This document shows positions 1 through 12,429 of a DNA stretch of 64,000 nucleotides, piece by piece. Origin of the DNA: Sodiomyces alkalinus F11 (Eukaryota; Ascomycota; Sordariomycetes; Glomerellales; Plectosphaerellaceae); the NCBI RefSeq assembly GCF_003711515.1, contig NW_021167079.1:4598677-4662676 (forward strand). Reading direction: 5' to 3'. The notes beneath the pieces were generated by a model. It was not told the origin of the DNA and did no database searches. It saw only the letters and a list, made by a program, of their open reading frames with translations. Position 1 is the first letter of the stretch; each line of letters opens with the position of its first letter. Made by a program: the position numbers and the translations under genes.

Positions 1-116
1 GATACGTAAACGAAGGAAGTTGAGGCCATCATTTTTGTTCATATATTCGTTTTCCTAGTGTACATGTAGGCTCAGTTGTATCTCACAGTAAAGTGTCCAT
101 GTCCCAACTATACTAC

Positions 117-1646
117 CTATATAAATCCATTCCGACTAGAACCGTGGGCGGCCGTAGTAGGACGGGAGCCCTCCTCGTCAATCCTAGAGAGGCCATCACT
201 GAATCCCCGTGTGAAGTCTTGGTAGTCGTGGTTTAGGGGCACCTGGTCGTCAGCCGTCCTGGACACGCCAAACATCCCGCTGCTGTCGTTCCTGATTGGT
301 ATGCCTCCACTACCCCTCGTAGGCACAATCTCCCCTCCCGGGCCATAGGTGAAGGGGTGTGCAGGGAACGCTGATCGCAAGGTCGAACCGGGCACTGCTT
401 TGGCCAGCGGGCAGTCGGCGGCATGGTGGAAGGGCGCATCTAACCCCCTACTCAGCGGACAATCCGGGGCGTGTTCGTAGGGGCCATGGGACGCATAGCC
501 CTGATCATAGGCTTCTTGGCTAGGGGCGACGGGTGCGAAATCTGGGCCACCACCCATGGGATTACTTAACCAAAGTCACATAGTCAGCCAGCACTCTCTA
601 TTTCTTTGTTTTTCTTTTTCTTTTTTTTTCTCTCTTCTTTTCTTGGGTCCTTTCAAACATGAATCACAACCAGTTGCACAGGGAGTATCCTCGTACCTGA
701 TGTAATGCGTCGTCTTGGACAATCCTGGGCCCTCCCGCTTATTCTGCCGCCTCCGCCTCCAGAAGAAGACGACAGCGAGCACACCAAGGAGCACGGCGGC
801 CCCGCTGACGGATCCGCCGATGATGGCACCAGTCTTGTTCACGCCGCCTGAAGTCGAGGCGTCGGGGGCTTCTGTCGACGGATCGGCCGACGGGGTCGCT
901 GAATTCGATGGGTCGGTTGGCGAGGAGGAGGAGGAGGAGGAGGAGGAGGAGGCGGTCGAGCGGGATATAAAAGTGGTCGAAGCCGATGTGGTGGTAGAGA
1001 TTAAACTTGATGTGTCGTCGCCTGACCGTGAGATGGTGCCAAGTATGGTGGCGCGGGAGAGGAAGCTCGGCGACGCGGTTAGGGGTGCGGAGACGCTGGG
1101 GATGGGAAGAGCGATCGATCGGCCGGAAGCGGTGGCGGCGACGGTGCCGCCGATGTTGGATGCAGAGCCGCAGCCGTACTGGAAGTTCCCGCCGGCGAAG
1201 ACGTTACGGTAGCACACGTCGGACCCGGTACATGAGTAGATGTAAGGGTTCACCTCGGTCTGCGGCCCGCTGTTGGCGTCGACGCAGCCGGTGAAGATGC
1301 CGGCAGTGCATGGGCCATCGCCGTTCGGACAGCACCCGATGACGCCGAGGCCCTGAGCCACGACGCAGTGTGAACCGGCCGAGCAGGTGGCGGGCAAGTC
1401 TGGATCCCCGCTGATGTATCCGCAGATGGTATTCTCTTCTTGTCGCTTCAACCGCTCAAAGGGGGAGAGGGGAGCGGCGGTTGGAAGGGGAGGGTAGGGA
1501 AGGACGTCGAGCTCGCGGTAGGGGACGGTCGTGGTCTGTCGGGGGAGAGCATGGGCGTTCGCATGGGCGAGGAGGTTGGAGAGCACGAGGAGTGCAGTGG
1601 CGGGTGGGAGTGCCAGGAGAAGGCGAAGGTCGTTGCGGGCTAGCAT
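117..1646 (-). CDS. WSC/Mid2-like single-pass cell-surface protein
   Basis: Two exons on the minus strand, 1646-697 and 564-117; the 132-nt intron reads GTACGA...AAG and keeps frame, giving 465 aa. The ATG at 1646 was chosen because it opens a signal peptide (MLARNDLRLLLALPPATALL); the frame upstream of it has only a GTG. A cysteine-rich ectodomain follows (about residues 75-165, at least 10 Cys, including a CCPNG motif), then a Ser/Thr-rich stalk with a ten-serine run, one transmembrane helix (about 272-294) followed by RRRRQNKR, and a roughly 170-residue cytoplasmic tail. This is the layout of fungal wall-stress sensors such as Mid2/Wsc, though the cysteine domain is not a canonical WSC. 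The tail carries two near copies of an (A/P)DCPL(S/A) motif. The role as a plasma-membrane sensor is inferred from architecture only. Confidence 0.78.
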
Positions 1647-1748
1647 GACGGCGACGGCGAGGGCGACGGTGACGGCGGGTTTCGGCGTGAATTCGCGGCC
1701 CAGGATTTGGGGTGGATGGTTGGAGGAGGAGAGACGCCAGTCTCGCAC

Positions 1749-3509
1749 TGATTAGTATTGCCCCAGTGTTGCCCGTCTTGCACCAGTCTCGCGGTGGTGG
1801 CGCGTTGAAGCGAGTGGTTTTTGTTCAGCCGAGCAGGGCAAATTGGGCTGGGGCTTCCGCGCGATAGTAGAGACCAGTGTAGGTTTTAGCACAATTTTCA
1901 ATGCAGTATGAGAGCCTGTGTACGTTGTAAGGCGAGTTGTCGAATGAGCAGAGAGGAGTTGAGGGAATTGAAGTTGTCGCGACGAAAATGAAAATAAAAC
2001 GGAAATAAGATGAAGCGAGGCCAGATAACAGGGGAGCTGGGCGTCGAACATAGCACAGGCAACCCGCTGTCAAGGTCGCTGGGGTTTCCAGGCCAGGGGG
2101 GTTTGTCGCATAAGAAATGCCTTCTTCAGCGAACCTTGCTCCCAGTCTGCTTCTGCTAACAAATCACATGCAGCCTGTTATTTCTTCCGGGGAACGAGGA
2201 CTTGCTGATCATTGGACTGGGTGTGAAGGGTGTGGAGGCGGAGGCTGGGCTGGGCTGGGCTGGGCGCCGGGACAACAACGGTTTTGCATGGCATAAGGTG
2301 TACGAGGTGCGAATAATTAGAAAGTACGAACAAAGACGAATAAAAGACGGAGCATCAAGATCAGTTCCGCCAGGGTCCAGGGTTGAGAGTCCTGTGCTGA
2401 CGGTCCTCCCCTCCTGGACGGACTTTTGTCTGAATGCAGAGCCACCACGAGGTTGACTGACACGGTATGTGTTTGGGTCGAACGTCACGTTTGGCTGCTC
2501 TCGTGCTGTGAAATAACACCTTTCGAGTAAAAGTTCAAATTGTCTATCATGGGCCGGGCAAGATGCAAGATGGTGAACTCGAGGTGGATTGAAGAAGGCG
2601 GGAGTAATCCGTCCTTGGACAAAGGACCAGGTGAAGAATGAAAGGAACCCGGTGTGTGGCTGTGGCACAGGTTGGAACGGTCGGGTGGCTGGGCGGCTAT
2701 GTGGCTGTGCTCAACGTCAAAGTTACCGAGTACGGAGAGACATGCTTTTTTTAGAATACGCTAGTGGAGATAAACTTTATTACCTTTTTGACGGTTGGAC
2801 CATGCTACACTCAATTGCAACAGAGGCGCCATCATCGATCACCAGAGCTGATTTATTGACGAAAGGAATAATTTCTTGGGTTGTCCTTTAGAACCTCTAA
2901 TCACTTTCTCTAGCGGGCTCGTCTCTCAGCTAGTCTTCTTCCAGGTACGCAGAGCTACTCCATACACAATACTAAAGTACACAGAGGTTTAGGGACAATA
3001 CAAGGTAAACTGCTTCGACTCTTTTATACAATAGTATAGTGAAATCACAAGAATCTATGCGCAATCAGACGTCGTACAAAAGTGCGAAAGGACTCGACCT
3101 TTGGAATGTCCCTAACCTACCTAGGTGCCTTCCACTTTTACGGGCTCGATATCAAAACGTCCGGGCGCCGTAATCCTTCCCTTGTTTTTCATTTGGCGTT
3201 TCAGCACCCTAACTAAATTTGACCCCACTTTCCCGAGTCCCACTGATAACGCTTATCCTCCGTAACTTCCAGTAGTAGCTCCACCCTCCGTCCGCGTGAT
3301 CGACCCCTGAAAGAAGTAAACATGCGATGCTGGATCGAGGTTAAACTGTAATTACATGTAGTCTCGTTGGATCTTCACTTCAACCCGGCCATTACTTAAT
3401 TGATTACGGATATTTGTCTCCCTCCCACTTCGCAATCACACCCTGCCGTTGAGTTACACCTTCACAAGCCGCCACCAGTCTGGATCCGTCATCCCTCTCA
3501 GTACGGCCA
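1749..3509. other. Intergenic, no supported gene
   Basis: Divergent promoter region between the surface-protein gene and the channel gene. Only short ORFs with no recognisable domain are present. It contains a canonical four-tract G-quadruplex motif at 2247-2264 and a copy of the dispersed CCTACCTAGG motif near 3116-3124. Confidence 0.6.
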
Positions 3510-5868
3510 ATGCCCGTTCGTGTCCGGTCCCGGGCTGCGGCCCCGGCCCGTGATCCCAGTCCGATGACCTTAAACCCCGACGCCTACGACTTGCCCATGA
3601 TTGCCTCCGAGGACTCCTTTCGCGAGGTGGTCAAGAAGATTTCCATGTGAGTCCCTAATGCCGTCCGCAAAACGAAGTTGAGTCCAATGGCAGTGACTGG
3701 CAGCACTAACGCCGTGGGCTCGTCCTTTGCGTCACCCGCCTCAGCTATCTCACCGACGTAATCCAGCTGCCCAGTACCTTTGAACAGCTGAGGACCACCT
3801 CGGCTGGTGACAGCTTACGGGTTCTAGTGGACCACCTCAACTCGACCTGCACCAACCCCGCCATTGTAAACGCACTGCTGTTAGTATTGCTCGACTTTGA
3901 CCCCCTTCAGCCGATGCGTATATCGACAGTAGGTCGTGGCAACCTTCCCTATTGACATCTCACCCCCCCCCCCCGTCCACAGCGCACTCAAATGGCACTA
4001 CGCTGCGGATCATGACGAGTACAGCCAAGGCCTGGCCGAGACCCGCTCCAATGCCTGCGAGATCGTCGCCTGGAGGTTCCTCACCCGCCTCTCCGAGCGG
4101 GAAGCCGTCGACTACTGCCTCTACGAGATCCCCAACCCCAAGGAGGCCGAAGACGAGCCCAGCGCCGGCGACGAGGAATCCACCGAGCGGTCACCCCTCC
4201 TGCCGTCGTCGCCCGGCTGGTCCGGCTCCCGACGGTCCATGTCCGGACCGCCACCTCCCGGCAGCAGCATGAAGCGATACCAGCTCCTGTCCTCCCTGTC
4301 CAGGCTTACCATGAGCCTCCACGTGGACGCCGACGACGACGAGGACGACGTCGACCCCACGGCGCCCTTCATCTCCCTCAACGCCCTGGAGATCGCCGCC
4401 GTCGCCGGCGCCAAGCGCTTCCTGGCCCAGCACATCGTCCAGAAGATCGTCACCGGCATCTGGAACGGCGACATCATCTTCTGGGACACCCTCTCCGTCA
4501 AGGCCGAGAAGAAGCCGCGCTTCTACAACGCCCGCACCGCTGACCCCTTCTCTCGCCTGAGGGTGCCCCGCTACCTCAAGGCCTGGGAGGTCTTCTTCTT
4601 CTCCGTCTTCCTGTGCCTGTACTACGCCGTCCTGCTGGGCGAGAAGGACCCCACGAAGATTTCCGGCACCGAAATCGCCCTCTTTATATGGCTCGCTGCC
4701 TTCTGCTACGACGAGTTGAGTGAGTGGATCGATGCCGGTTCCATCTTCTATGCCGCCGACATTTGGAACTTGTTCGACATGATCATGATGGGGATTGGTG
4801 TTGCCTTTGCCGTTCTCCGTAAGTAGCCAGCCTGGATTTGCCACTCTCCTCTCTACCCTTCTCTCCAGCCTGCTTCTCCCCCGTGCCTCCTCAACAACTG
4901 ACCAGACACAAGGCATCGTCGGACTCGCGAGAAATGACGCTACCATCGGCGCCCTCGCTTTCGACGTCTTCTCCCTGGAAGCCCTCTTCATGGTCCCACG
5001 CATCTGCTCCATCCTCAGCCTGTCGCCCTACTGGGGCACTCTGATCCCCTGCCTCAAAGAGATGGGCAAGGATTTCATCAAGTTCATGGTCCTCGTCGTC
5101 ATCATCTACCTCGGCTTCCTGACCACCTTCTCCCTCGTCGGCAGGGAGAACTACGCCCTCCCGCACATGGCCATGAACCTGACCAAGATCTTCTTCGGCT
5201 CCAGCTCCGTCGGCTTCGAGATCATGCACGACATCGACCCCATCTTCGGCCCCCCGCTCATGATCATCTTCGTCACCCTCTCCTCCATCCTGCTCATGGG
5301 TTCGCTCACCGGTATGCTCTCCAACTCCTTCTCGCGCGTCATCACCCACGCCCGCGAGGAGTACCTGTACATCTACAGCATCTACGTCCTCGAGGCGTCG
5401 ACAAGCAACCGCCTCACCCATTTTTACCCGCCCTTCAACCTCCTCGCCCTGGTCATCTTCCGGCCCCTCCGCCTCTTCCTCCCCTCCGACGACAAGTTCC
5501 GCGCCGGCCGCATCGTCCTCCTGCGCGCTACCCATCTTCCCATCGTCGGCATCATCGAACTCTACGAGCTGATCCGCCGTCGCATCCGCCCCGACGGATC
5601 CTCCGTCTTCAAAGGTCCACGCCCGTCGCATTCGCATTCCCACCCCGCTAGACAGAGGCCCCGTCCAGCTGTGGAGCGGCCCCCGTCGTCCTACCCGGTC
5701 GGGCTCTCCCCATCCAAACCTACTGCCGCAGGACGAGACGATGACGTTATGGAAGGTGCTAGGTCCTTGGCCACGCGGGTGGCCGAACTGGCGGACAAAG
5801 TTGACAACCTCACGGCTTTAGTCGAGAGGTTACAGCCGCCGACGACGGCAACATCTTTCCAAGAATAA
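3510..5868 (+). CDS. yvc1: Vacuolar TRP-family cation channel Yvc1
   Basis: Four exons, 3510-3646, 3745-3879, 3983-4818 and 4913-5868, encode 687 aa (yeast Yvc1 is about 675). All joins keep frame and restore conserved blocks, for example NALL/ALKWHYAADHDE across intron 2 and AVL/RIVGLARND across intron 3. Yvc1 is the TRPY channel that releases Ca2+ from the vacuole in response to osmotic stress. Visible features are a cytoplasmic N-terminal helical region, a transmembrane core from about residue 300, a pore region at about 450-472 containing FFGSSSVGFE flanked by hydrophobic helices (about 425-445 and 480-503), and a short C-terminal coiled coil (ATRVAELADKVDNL). Intron 2 has a long C-tract before its acceptor and an unusual GTTAGT donor. 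The family call is secure. Confidence 0.93.
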
Positions 5869-6646
5869 AATCACGGACATCAAGGACTCGTAGCCTAGTG
5901 CGGTCCGTGACGGCATATTTTGTCGGTACCTACATAGGCAGCTTATCGTTCCGCATCTGGGCATTTGAGTACGCGAGGCGCAGTCAGATATCCCCTTAGC
6001 CATGGTTTCCCCCTTTTCTACCTTATATCTTCTATATATTACCAGGTATATACGAATCTCCGTATTTCGTATTGTCTGGTTCGGCGGTTTATAAGGTAGG
6101 TAATAATGAGCTGACTGATTACCTAATTGAATGCTCACTCCGCACGTTGAACGCTCAACCGTGACGTTTGCCAAGCCCGTATTACATAACCAAACGTCCA
6201 ATTGTTTGTTCCATCCAACGGCTTGGACCCAGTTCCTGAGAAACGTGCTTCCAGCTTATATTAAGGTAGGTAGAAAACGCGCCGTTATATAAGTACCCGG
6301 TACCTTCCGATGTCGGCCCGGAGCTTATCAGCATGAAATTTCGCAAACCTCAATCTTGACCTCTTCCATCAGCTTGCACACCAATTCTCGAGTTCACACC
6401 AACTAATCGGAGACAATTGAGTAGCCTCAATGGTTGCGTTTGCGTCAGCCCGGCTCCTCGTCACCCATATCCCAAAGCCAAAGTCATGACTCTGGCTCTG
6501 CCGCCCATGAGCCGTCATCTCAGCCTCCCCTGAAAGCCCGCCTTACAACAACCCAAGGCCAACAACATTCGGCGAATCGACCTCGTTCTGCTCGAACACC
6601 ACAGCCGGCCATTCAGTCAGTCAGTCCCAAGCTCCGACCCGTCGCT
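5869..6646. other. Intergenic and 5' leader
   Basis: 3' flank of the channel gene and promoter/leader of the next gene. An open frame reaches back to 6434 ahead of the ATG at 6647, but it has no in-frame ATG and starts only with TTG, so it is treated as untranslated. Nothing else is recognised. Confidence 0.5.
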
Positions 6647-7678
6647 ATGAGGGACGGCTCTGGCAGGAGACAACTGCCCCCGGCGGCGGCAGATTCGTCC
6701 GAACCCTTGGCAGCAGCCATATCTCCGGGCATCCAAATTCGGGAGCAAGCAGGAGAAAGATGGAACACGAAAAATCTCGGCCTGCGCCTAGGTGCCGATG
6801 TCGTGGGCGCAGCGAGCTCTGCCTCTCTAGTGGCTCCCGTCATCTCTGTCATTGACCGGTAAGCGGCATCTCCGGCTTTTGCTTTTTCTTTTTTTTTTTC
6901 TTTCTTCAAGAGTCGTACCTCTCCTAGCTCCCTTCTCTACACAATGCTGACAGCTTCAAAAAACAGCTCCATCATGGAAAACGCCTCCGGTCGCAAAAGC
7001 GTCGCCGACTCCATCAAATCCTCGTTCCGCGACTTCCTCCGCCGCCCTCAAACTTTCCTCTTCTCCAAGCCCACCGCCCTCATCTTCCTCCTCTACGGGG
7101 GAACCTATCTCACCGCCAACACCATCGACACCTTGTCCTCCACCGTCTCGAACAAGCCCGCCACAACAGTAACAGCCGGCACCGCCAAGTTCGCGGCATC
7201 CTCAGCGGCAAACATCGGCTTGTGCATATACAAAGACCAAGTCTTCGTCCGCATGTTCGGGCCCCCCGGTCTCGTGCCCCGCCCCGTCCCGATGGCGTCG
7301 TACATCTTGTTTGCGCTACGTGATTGCATCACCGTCTTCGCGGGCTTCAACGTGTCGCCGGTGTTGGGTCCCTGGCTCAACGAGCACATGAGAGGCGAGC
7401 TCAGACGACGGGTGGACGGTGTGACGGTCGCCCAGTTCGTAGCGCCGGCGGCCATACAGACGATCAGCACGCCTCTGCACCTGCTTGGTTTGGACTTGTA
7501 CAACAGGTCCAGCGGGGATTCACGCGGCTCGGTGTCTCTACGAGATCGATGGGTTGCAGTAAGGAAAAACTGGGCCGTCAGTGTGGCGGCACGTATCGGG
7601 CGTATTGTCCCGGCCTATGGCGTCGGTGGCGTGGTCAACATGAAGGTCAGAAGATATCTGATGGAGAAGCTGACTTAG
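6647..7678 (+). CDS. Conserved fungal protein, probable mitochondrial membrane protein of unknown function
   Basis: Two exons, 6647-6858 and 6967-7678, joined by GTAAGC...ACAG to give 307 aa; the join restores VISVIDR/SIMENASGRK. The first in-frame ATG is 6647. The N terminus is Arg- and Ala-rich and low in acidic residues, as in a mitochondrial presequence. Hydrophobic or small-residue stretches follow (LGADVVGAASSASLVAPVIS; ALIFLLYGGTYLTANTID; AAPAAIQ..STPLHLLGLDLYN). I recognise the second exon as a widespread ascomycete orphan family (motifs RRPQTF and RDC.T.FA.F), but know of no experimentally assigned role. The mitochondrial location is inferred from sequence. The gene is convergent with vps36. 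Confidence 0.75.
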
Positions 7679-7934
7679 AGTTGTAATGGTTTTGATTGCT
7701 CTGGTATTGTCACTGTATTTATAAAGCGTGGGCTGGGTACAGGATGGTTTGGAACGCGACACGCCTCTCTGGATTGGGAAAGGATATCATGCATCAGTTG
7801 ATAGATCGGAACGTCGACATAGAAGGTACGCAGCATAGAGGTTACGAGCAGAGAACCCAGACATAAATGTATAATGAGGCACCGGATGGTGCAACCAACA
7901 ATACACTTAATGCATAGATGGGCGTTTCCGGAGG

Positions 7935-9946
7935 TCAAAGGAATCCCGTTTCTTCCAGTGCCTTAAGGATCCTCTCTGGCTCTGCTAATACCTTTCTTCG
8001 CGGCTTGCGAGTAGCGGCACCTGGATCGAGGAAGTTCTCCCAAAACTTTAGGCCTTCGATGCCCTCCTCTCGGCAGAGAATCCCGCGCTCTTCGGCCATC
8101 TCGAGCTCTTCTTCGGCCACGCCGATGCTCCAGCCAAATCGCTCCGCTGCATCCCGGGCTGTCACGCCACGGCCGAACCGGTGCCAGTTCCAGGGCACTT
8201 CTTTGTCCGGAGGAAACTCTCGGAGGTCGGCGAGCCAGGAACGTATGGACTTGATCGTGGTCTCGTCGGTGCGGTCGCTGCTCTGGACCACCATGACGCC
8301 ACTCTTGAATGTCCTCAGCCGGACCGGGAGCTTGAGCGGTTCCCACATCCGAGCGGCCTTTTCGAAATCGTTCGGGCTCACCAGCTCGACGCCGCCGCGA
8401 GCGCGGTTGAACATGGCCCAGAGGTCGACGAAATTGATGACACCCCCGGCCTTCCTGAGCACACCTCTGGCGTCGTCGGTCAAGAATTCGGCGAGGTTGC
8501 GGGCCAGTTCGGAGAGATACAACCTCTCTGAGCTGCTGCCTCCCACGATGTCCTTCGTCGTCACTAATCCGAGCTGACTCGCCGATTCCGCCAGGACGGT
8601 ATTGGCTTCAGAGGCTGCCGCACCGCTGCCGCCATTCCCTTGCCGCGCAAATCTCTCGGCTAACGCCACAATCTCCTTGGCCGACGCCATGAGGGCATCA
8701 AGATCCTCAAAGGCACTTCCAATCATGACCTCGTTATTCTTGCGTATGTCCAGCCCTCGCTGCTCCAGCCCGGCAATACCCACCCCTTTCTTTCGCCCTG
8801 TGCCTTCTCCCAGAGGTGAGCGAACAACGGCGCCGTTCTCGTCAATGGTCCTGGCACTCTTGGGTACAGGGGGGGCGCCTTGCAGTAGCCATTTGCGTTG
8901 GATCATAGATCCCTTTAGACGCTCGTAGAATATCTTCTCCCCGCCACCTCGAAACGAGACTTTGATGCTCTCAGCCGTGTCCAGCCCACGGGACTGGTTC
9001 CGCACGGGTCCCGGTGACTCGGTCCTGATAGACCCGCCCTGACCTCTCAGTTGGGCGCTGTTCTGCGAGAGCAATGAAGCACCGCAGATCTCGCAGGATA
9101 GAAGAGATGGGTGGTTGAGGAAAGTACATCGGGGACACTGAAACCGAGAAGTCGAGTCTGATGACGGATCGGGGATACTAGCAGTACCAGACGAAATGAG
9201 TGGCGGAGTAGGCGCATGTGAACCTTCTGTCGGGAAACTGGAACGAATGGAGTTTGTGGACGGTACGGGACTTGCGGGTGCTGGTGGCCTGCTTGTCGCG
9301 TTGGATATAGCCGCCTTGAGTACGTGGGCTAATGTCGGCTTGATACCGCAGGCCAGACAGGGTGGCAGAGGGGTATGGAGGTTAGCGGTTGTAGGATCGA
9401 AGTTCGAAGGTACAGCATTCGAAAAGCTGCATATAGTGCAGACCCAAGTCGCATTTGCGACAAGTGCGGGCTCCGGCGATGACCGGTAAGGACCATCAGC
9501 ATAACCCGGAGAAGAGGCGTGACCACGGGCGGAATTCGGGGATGAGATGGCAGAGGCTCTGGTATAGAGAGACGACTTTTTCAGTGGCTTCGGCACAAGG
9601 GTGACCTTGGGCGATGATTTCAAGAAACCAGCATAAAACTCGTACCGATCGACATCCCTGAGGTCAAGGGCAACCGAATGTTTTCGAGGTTCTTCCTTGT
9701 CAACGTAGCAGATCCGGTGGGAGGTGAGATAAACTTGGCCATTCTGCTGATTCGGCAACTTGTACTTGCTATGCAACAGGTCAGCATCTGGAATCTGCAC
9801 ACGTAGAAGGGGAAAATGGACAAAATCCAGAAGAGAGAGCCATACCCCTCGTACAGGCCCACGTTATCCTGAACAAAAAGCAAGGCCTCGTCAGGGAGGT
9901 ACGCGGGCCGGAGAGCAGTAGTGAGATCAAGATGTTTTAGAAACAT
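7935..9946 (-). CDS. vps36: ESCRT-II subunit Vps36
   Basis: Two exons, 9946-9846 and 9768-7935; the 77-nt intron is GTATGG...ATAG, and the product is 644 aa. The join restores VGLYEG/KYKLPNQQNG, the second strand region of the GLUE domain. Vps36 is the ubiquitin- and phosphoinositide-binding subunit of ESCRT-II and sorts ubiquitinated cargo into multivesicular bodies. Visible domains are a split N-terminal GLUE domain (residues 1-about 90 and continuing after the insert), two NZF-type zinc fingers inserted in it (W-x-C-x2-C...C-x2-C at about 142-175 and C-x2-C...C-x2-C at about 244-262), and a C-terminal EAP30/winged-helix region (about 380-644). It is divergent from thp3 and shares a promoter region of about 740 bp with it. 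Confidence 0.94.
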
Positions 9947-10685
9947 CCGTCATGCCAGGAGAGCGCGCCCCCAGATGATAGATTCTAAAGGCTGAAAGGC
10001 GAAGAGTTCGAGCAATATTGAAGAGGGCGACCTTAGCACGGCCAAGACGTAGTACGTCACCGATGGATGGCGGGGGGTATCTGCTGTCGTCTCAAGGCCT
10101 GGGCATGTTGAAGAATCACGAAGGGTATTCTTGTTGGGCGAGGCGTGGGGGAATCAATAGGTCGCTGCCAATGTTGAGGAAGAGGCAGGGGACAGTAAGA
10201 GAATATCTATGCTGAGGAGTCGCAAGTTTGTCAGGTCGCAAGCTGAAATCACCTCGTCCGCACCACGTGAATATCTCTAGGTACTTCGTAAGGTACCTAC
10301 ACTAATTAAGGTAACATGGAGTTGCGTCTCCTTATCCCCGCCAAGGAAGTCTCGACTTCTGTATGGTCACTGACTCGACCAACAATCGTGTGCCATACAA
10401 GTGATAGCTTATGTAATTGTATTCTCACGTGATATATCATCCATATACCAACTTTTGTGGGCTTCAGGCTTTGGCAACCACCCGAGAAGCCCGCACCTCT
10501 TTCAATTTCCTCTCTCTTATAATCACCACACTGCACTTTCTTCTCTCTTTTAACCTTATCTTGACTGTGCGCGCATCACCCTCCATCAAACAAACTGCAT
10601 CACTCTCAGTGCTGCGCGCGGCTGTGTTCTACTAATCTTTCATTCAAAGTAGCAACCTTGTCTCGTGTGCGCTTTGTTTGCCACA
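9947..10685. other. Divergent promoter region of vps36 and thp3
   Basis: About 740 bp with no coding signal. It contains a GTAAGGTACCTAC copy of the dispersed motif near 10288-10300 and a pyrimidine-rich leader before the thp3 start. Confidence 0.5.
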
Positions 10686-12429
10686 ATGATGCCCTCTAGT
10701 TGGCCGGTGTCACCAACGCCAGGCTCTGTTGCAAACCATGTCTACTCTGCCGGTATGCCTCATGCCTCTAGCCGGCTCGCCTCCCCTCCCCCCCCGGATT
10801 CTCGACTCCTCTCTTCTCCATCTGCTCACGATTCACTTTCAGCTCCAGCCTACACCCCCGTCCAAGTTCGACAGGGCTTCGGCCAGTATCCTCATGTCCC
10901 GTCTTCTACAAACTCCCTCGGCCCCTTTGCTCCTGCCCCGATCCCCGCCCAAGTGAACCAAAATGCCAATGTGCCGCCTAACCCAACGCCCATGGATGGT
11001 ACTCCTTCCGCTCCGCCGCCGAAAGGCAAAGTCTCCTTCTCCGATGCCGTCCGCAACTATGTCCGGCGTGCTTTCCTACCGGCCAATCTGGACCCTACGA
11101 TCCGGAGGCAAGATATTGAGGCAAAGCTTAAGGAAACCATCTCCTATGCCGCCGACAACGGACTCCTCGACTCAACCGACTGGGACGCAATGCCCCTGCC
11201 CGTTGAGCTGATCAAAAAAGATCTCCTTGCCCGACTGAATATGCCTCACCCTCACCCTGGTCCCATTTCGCCTGTCGGGTCAAACGGCTCAGCGTCCAAA
11301 AAGCGAAAGTCTTCGGATCGAGCAGAAGTCGCGGCGGTTCCTTGGCGGTCTACTAACGCCCGGACGTCGTCCTTGGAAGATCGTATCACCCACCCGCCAG
11401 CCGACAATCGCCCTGCCGTGGACGAGCCTCTTCCCAAATCTAGTAAGTTCCAGAAGCAAATGGAGAAGCGACAACGGCGATGGGGTAATTACCAATCGGC
11501 ACCTCGGTCGCCCACGCCGCCGCCAACGATGGGACCAGTCGTCGGCACCTGTGAAGTGTTGGAAAAGCGGTATCTGCGGTTGACGTCCGCCCCCGTCCCT
11601 TCGCAAGTTCGCCCTGAGCATGTGCTCCATAAGACGGTCGAATTGCTCAAGAAGAAGTGGAGGAAGGAGAACAACTACTCGTACATTTGCGACCAGCTAA
11701 AGTCTGTACGCCAAGATCTCACGGTACAGCGAATCAAGAACAACTTCACGGTCAGCGTGTACGAACTGCACGCCCGCATTGCCTTGGAGAAGGGGGACCT
11801 CGGTGAGTATAATCAGTGCCAGACCCAGCTGCGGAGCCTGTACGGGCTGGGCTTGGCTGGGAACCCTATTGAGTTCAAGGCATACCGGATTCTCTACTTC
11901 ATCCACACGGCCAACCGTACCGGACTGAGTGACGCGTTGGCAGATCTAACCCCAGCAGAGAAACGAGAGTTGCCGATCAAGCACGCTTTACATGTCCGGA
12001 CCGCCCTCGCGCTAGGCAACTACCACAGATTCTTTCGACTTTACCTAGATACACCCAACATGGGCGCTTACTTGATGGACATGTTTGTCGTTCGAGAACG
12101 CCTTGCTGCTTTGTGCAACATCTGCAAAGCGTAAGTCACTTTTGACACTTGTCGTTTCTTCCCCAGTCGTCGCTCTTCCCCTTCGTCGCTATGGAGACTA
12201 ACGACCGACTCGCAGTTACAAACCAGATGTGAAATTGAGATTTATCACTGAAGAGCTCGGGTTCGAGTCGGACCACGATGCCGCCCAGTTTATAGTCGAC
12301 TACAACGGCCAGCATCTGCTCGAGGAGCGGGGAGAACACATTGCTCTGCTGACTGGTAAAGCTGGTGCTCTCTTCGAGTCTGCTCGCGCTGCGGCTTTCC
12401 GTAGAGTCGACATCAAGGGCCAGATTTGA
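10686..12429 (+). CDS. thp3: SAC3/GANP-domain protein Thp3 (LENG8-like)
   Basis: Exons 10686-12130 and 12216-12429 (donor GTAAGT, acceptor CGCAG) encode 552 aa. A further in-frame 90-nt candidate intron, 10753-10842 (GTATGC...TTTCAG, with a CTCAC branch-like sequence), would give 522 aa. The start is the ATG pair at 10686/10689; the upstream frame has only GTG. The N-terminal 280 residues are Pro/Ser-rich and disordered, with a KKRK basic patch. The SAC3/GANP domain runs from about residue 282 (GTCEVLEKRYLRLTSAP..SQVRPE) to the end. Thp3 with Csn12 acts in transcription elongation and pre-mRNA splicing in yeast, and LENG8 is the animal relative. The family call is strong; the details of splicing near the N terminus are open. 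Confidence 0.9.

Noticed and set aside
2156..2668. 170-codon open frame on the minus strand
   Set aside because: No domain, no homologous pattern, and low-quality composition; likely chance.
4891..5643. Long minus-strand open frame opposite yvc1 (250 codons), and similar ones opposite rad4 (40018-40779), pgi1 (24344-25054) and the PI31 gene (62389-63024)
   Set aside because: These are antisense shadows caused by third-position GC bias in real genes; the encoded sequences are Asp/Glu/Val-rich without domains.
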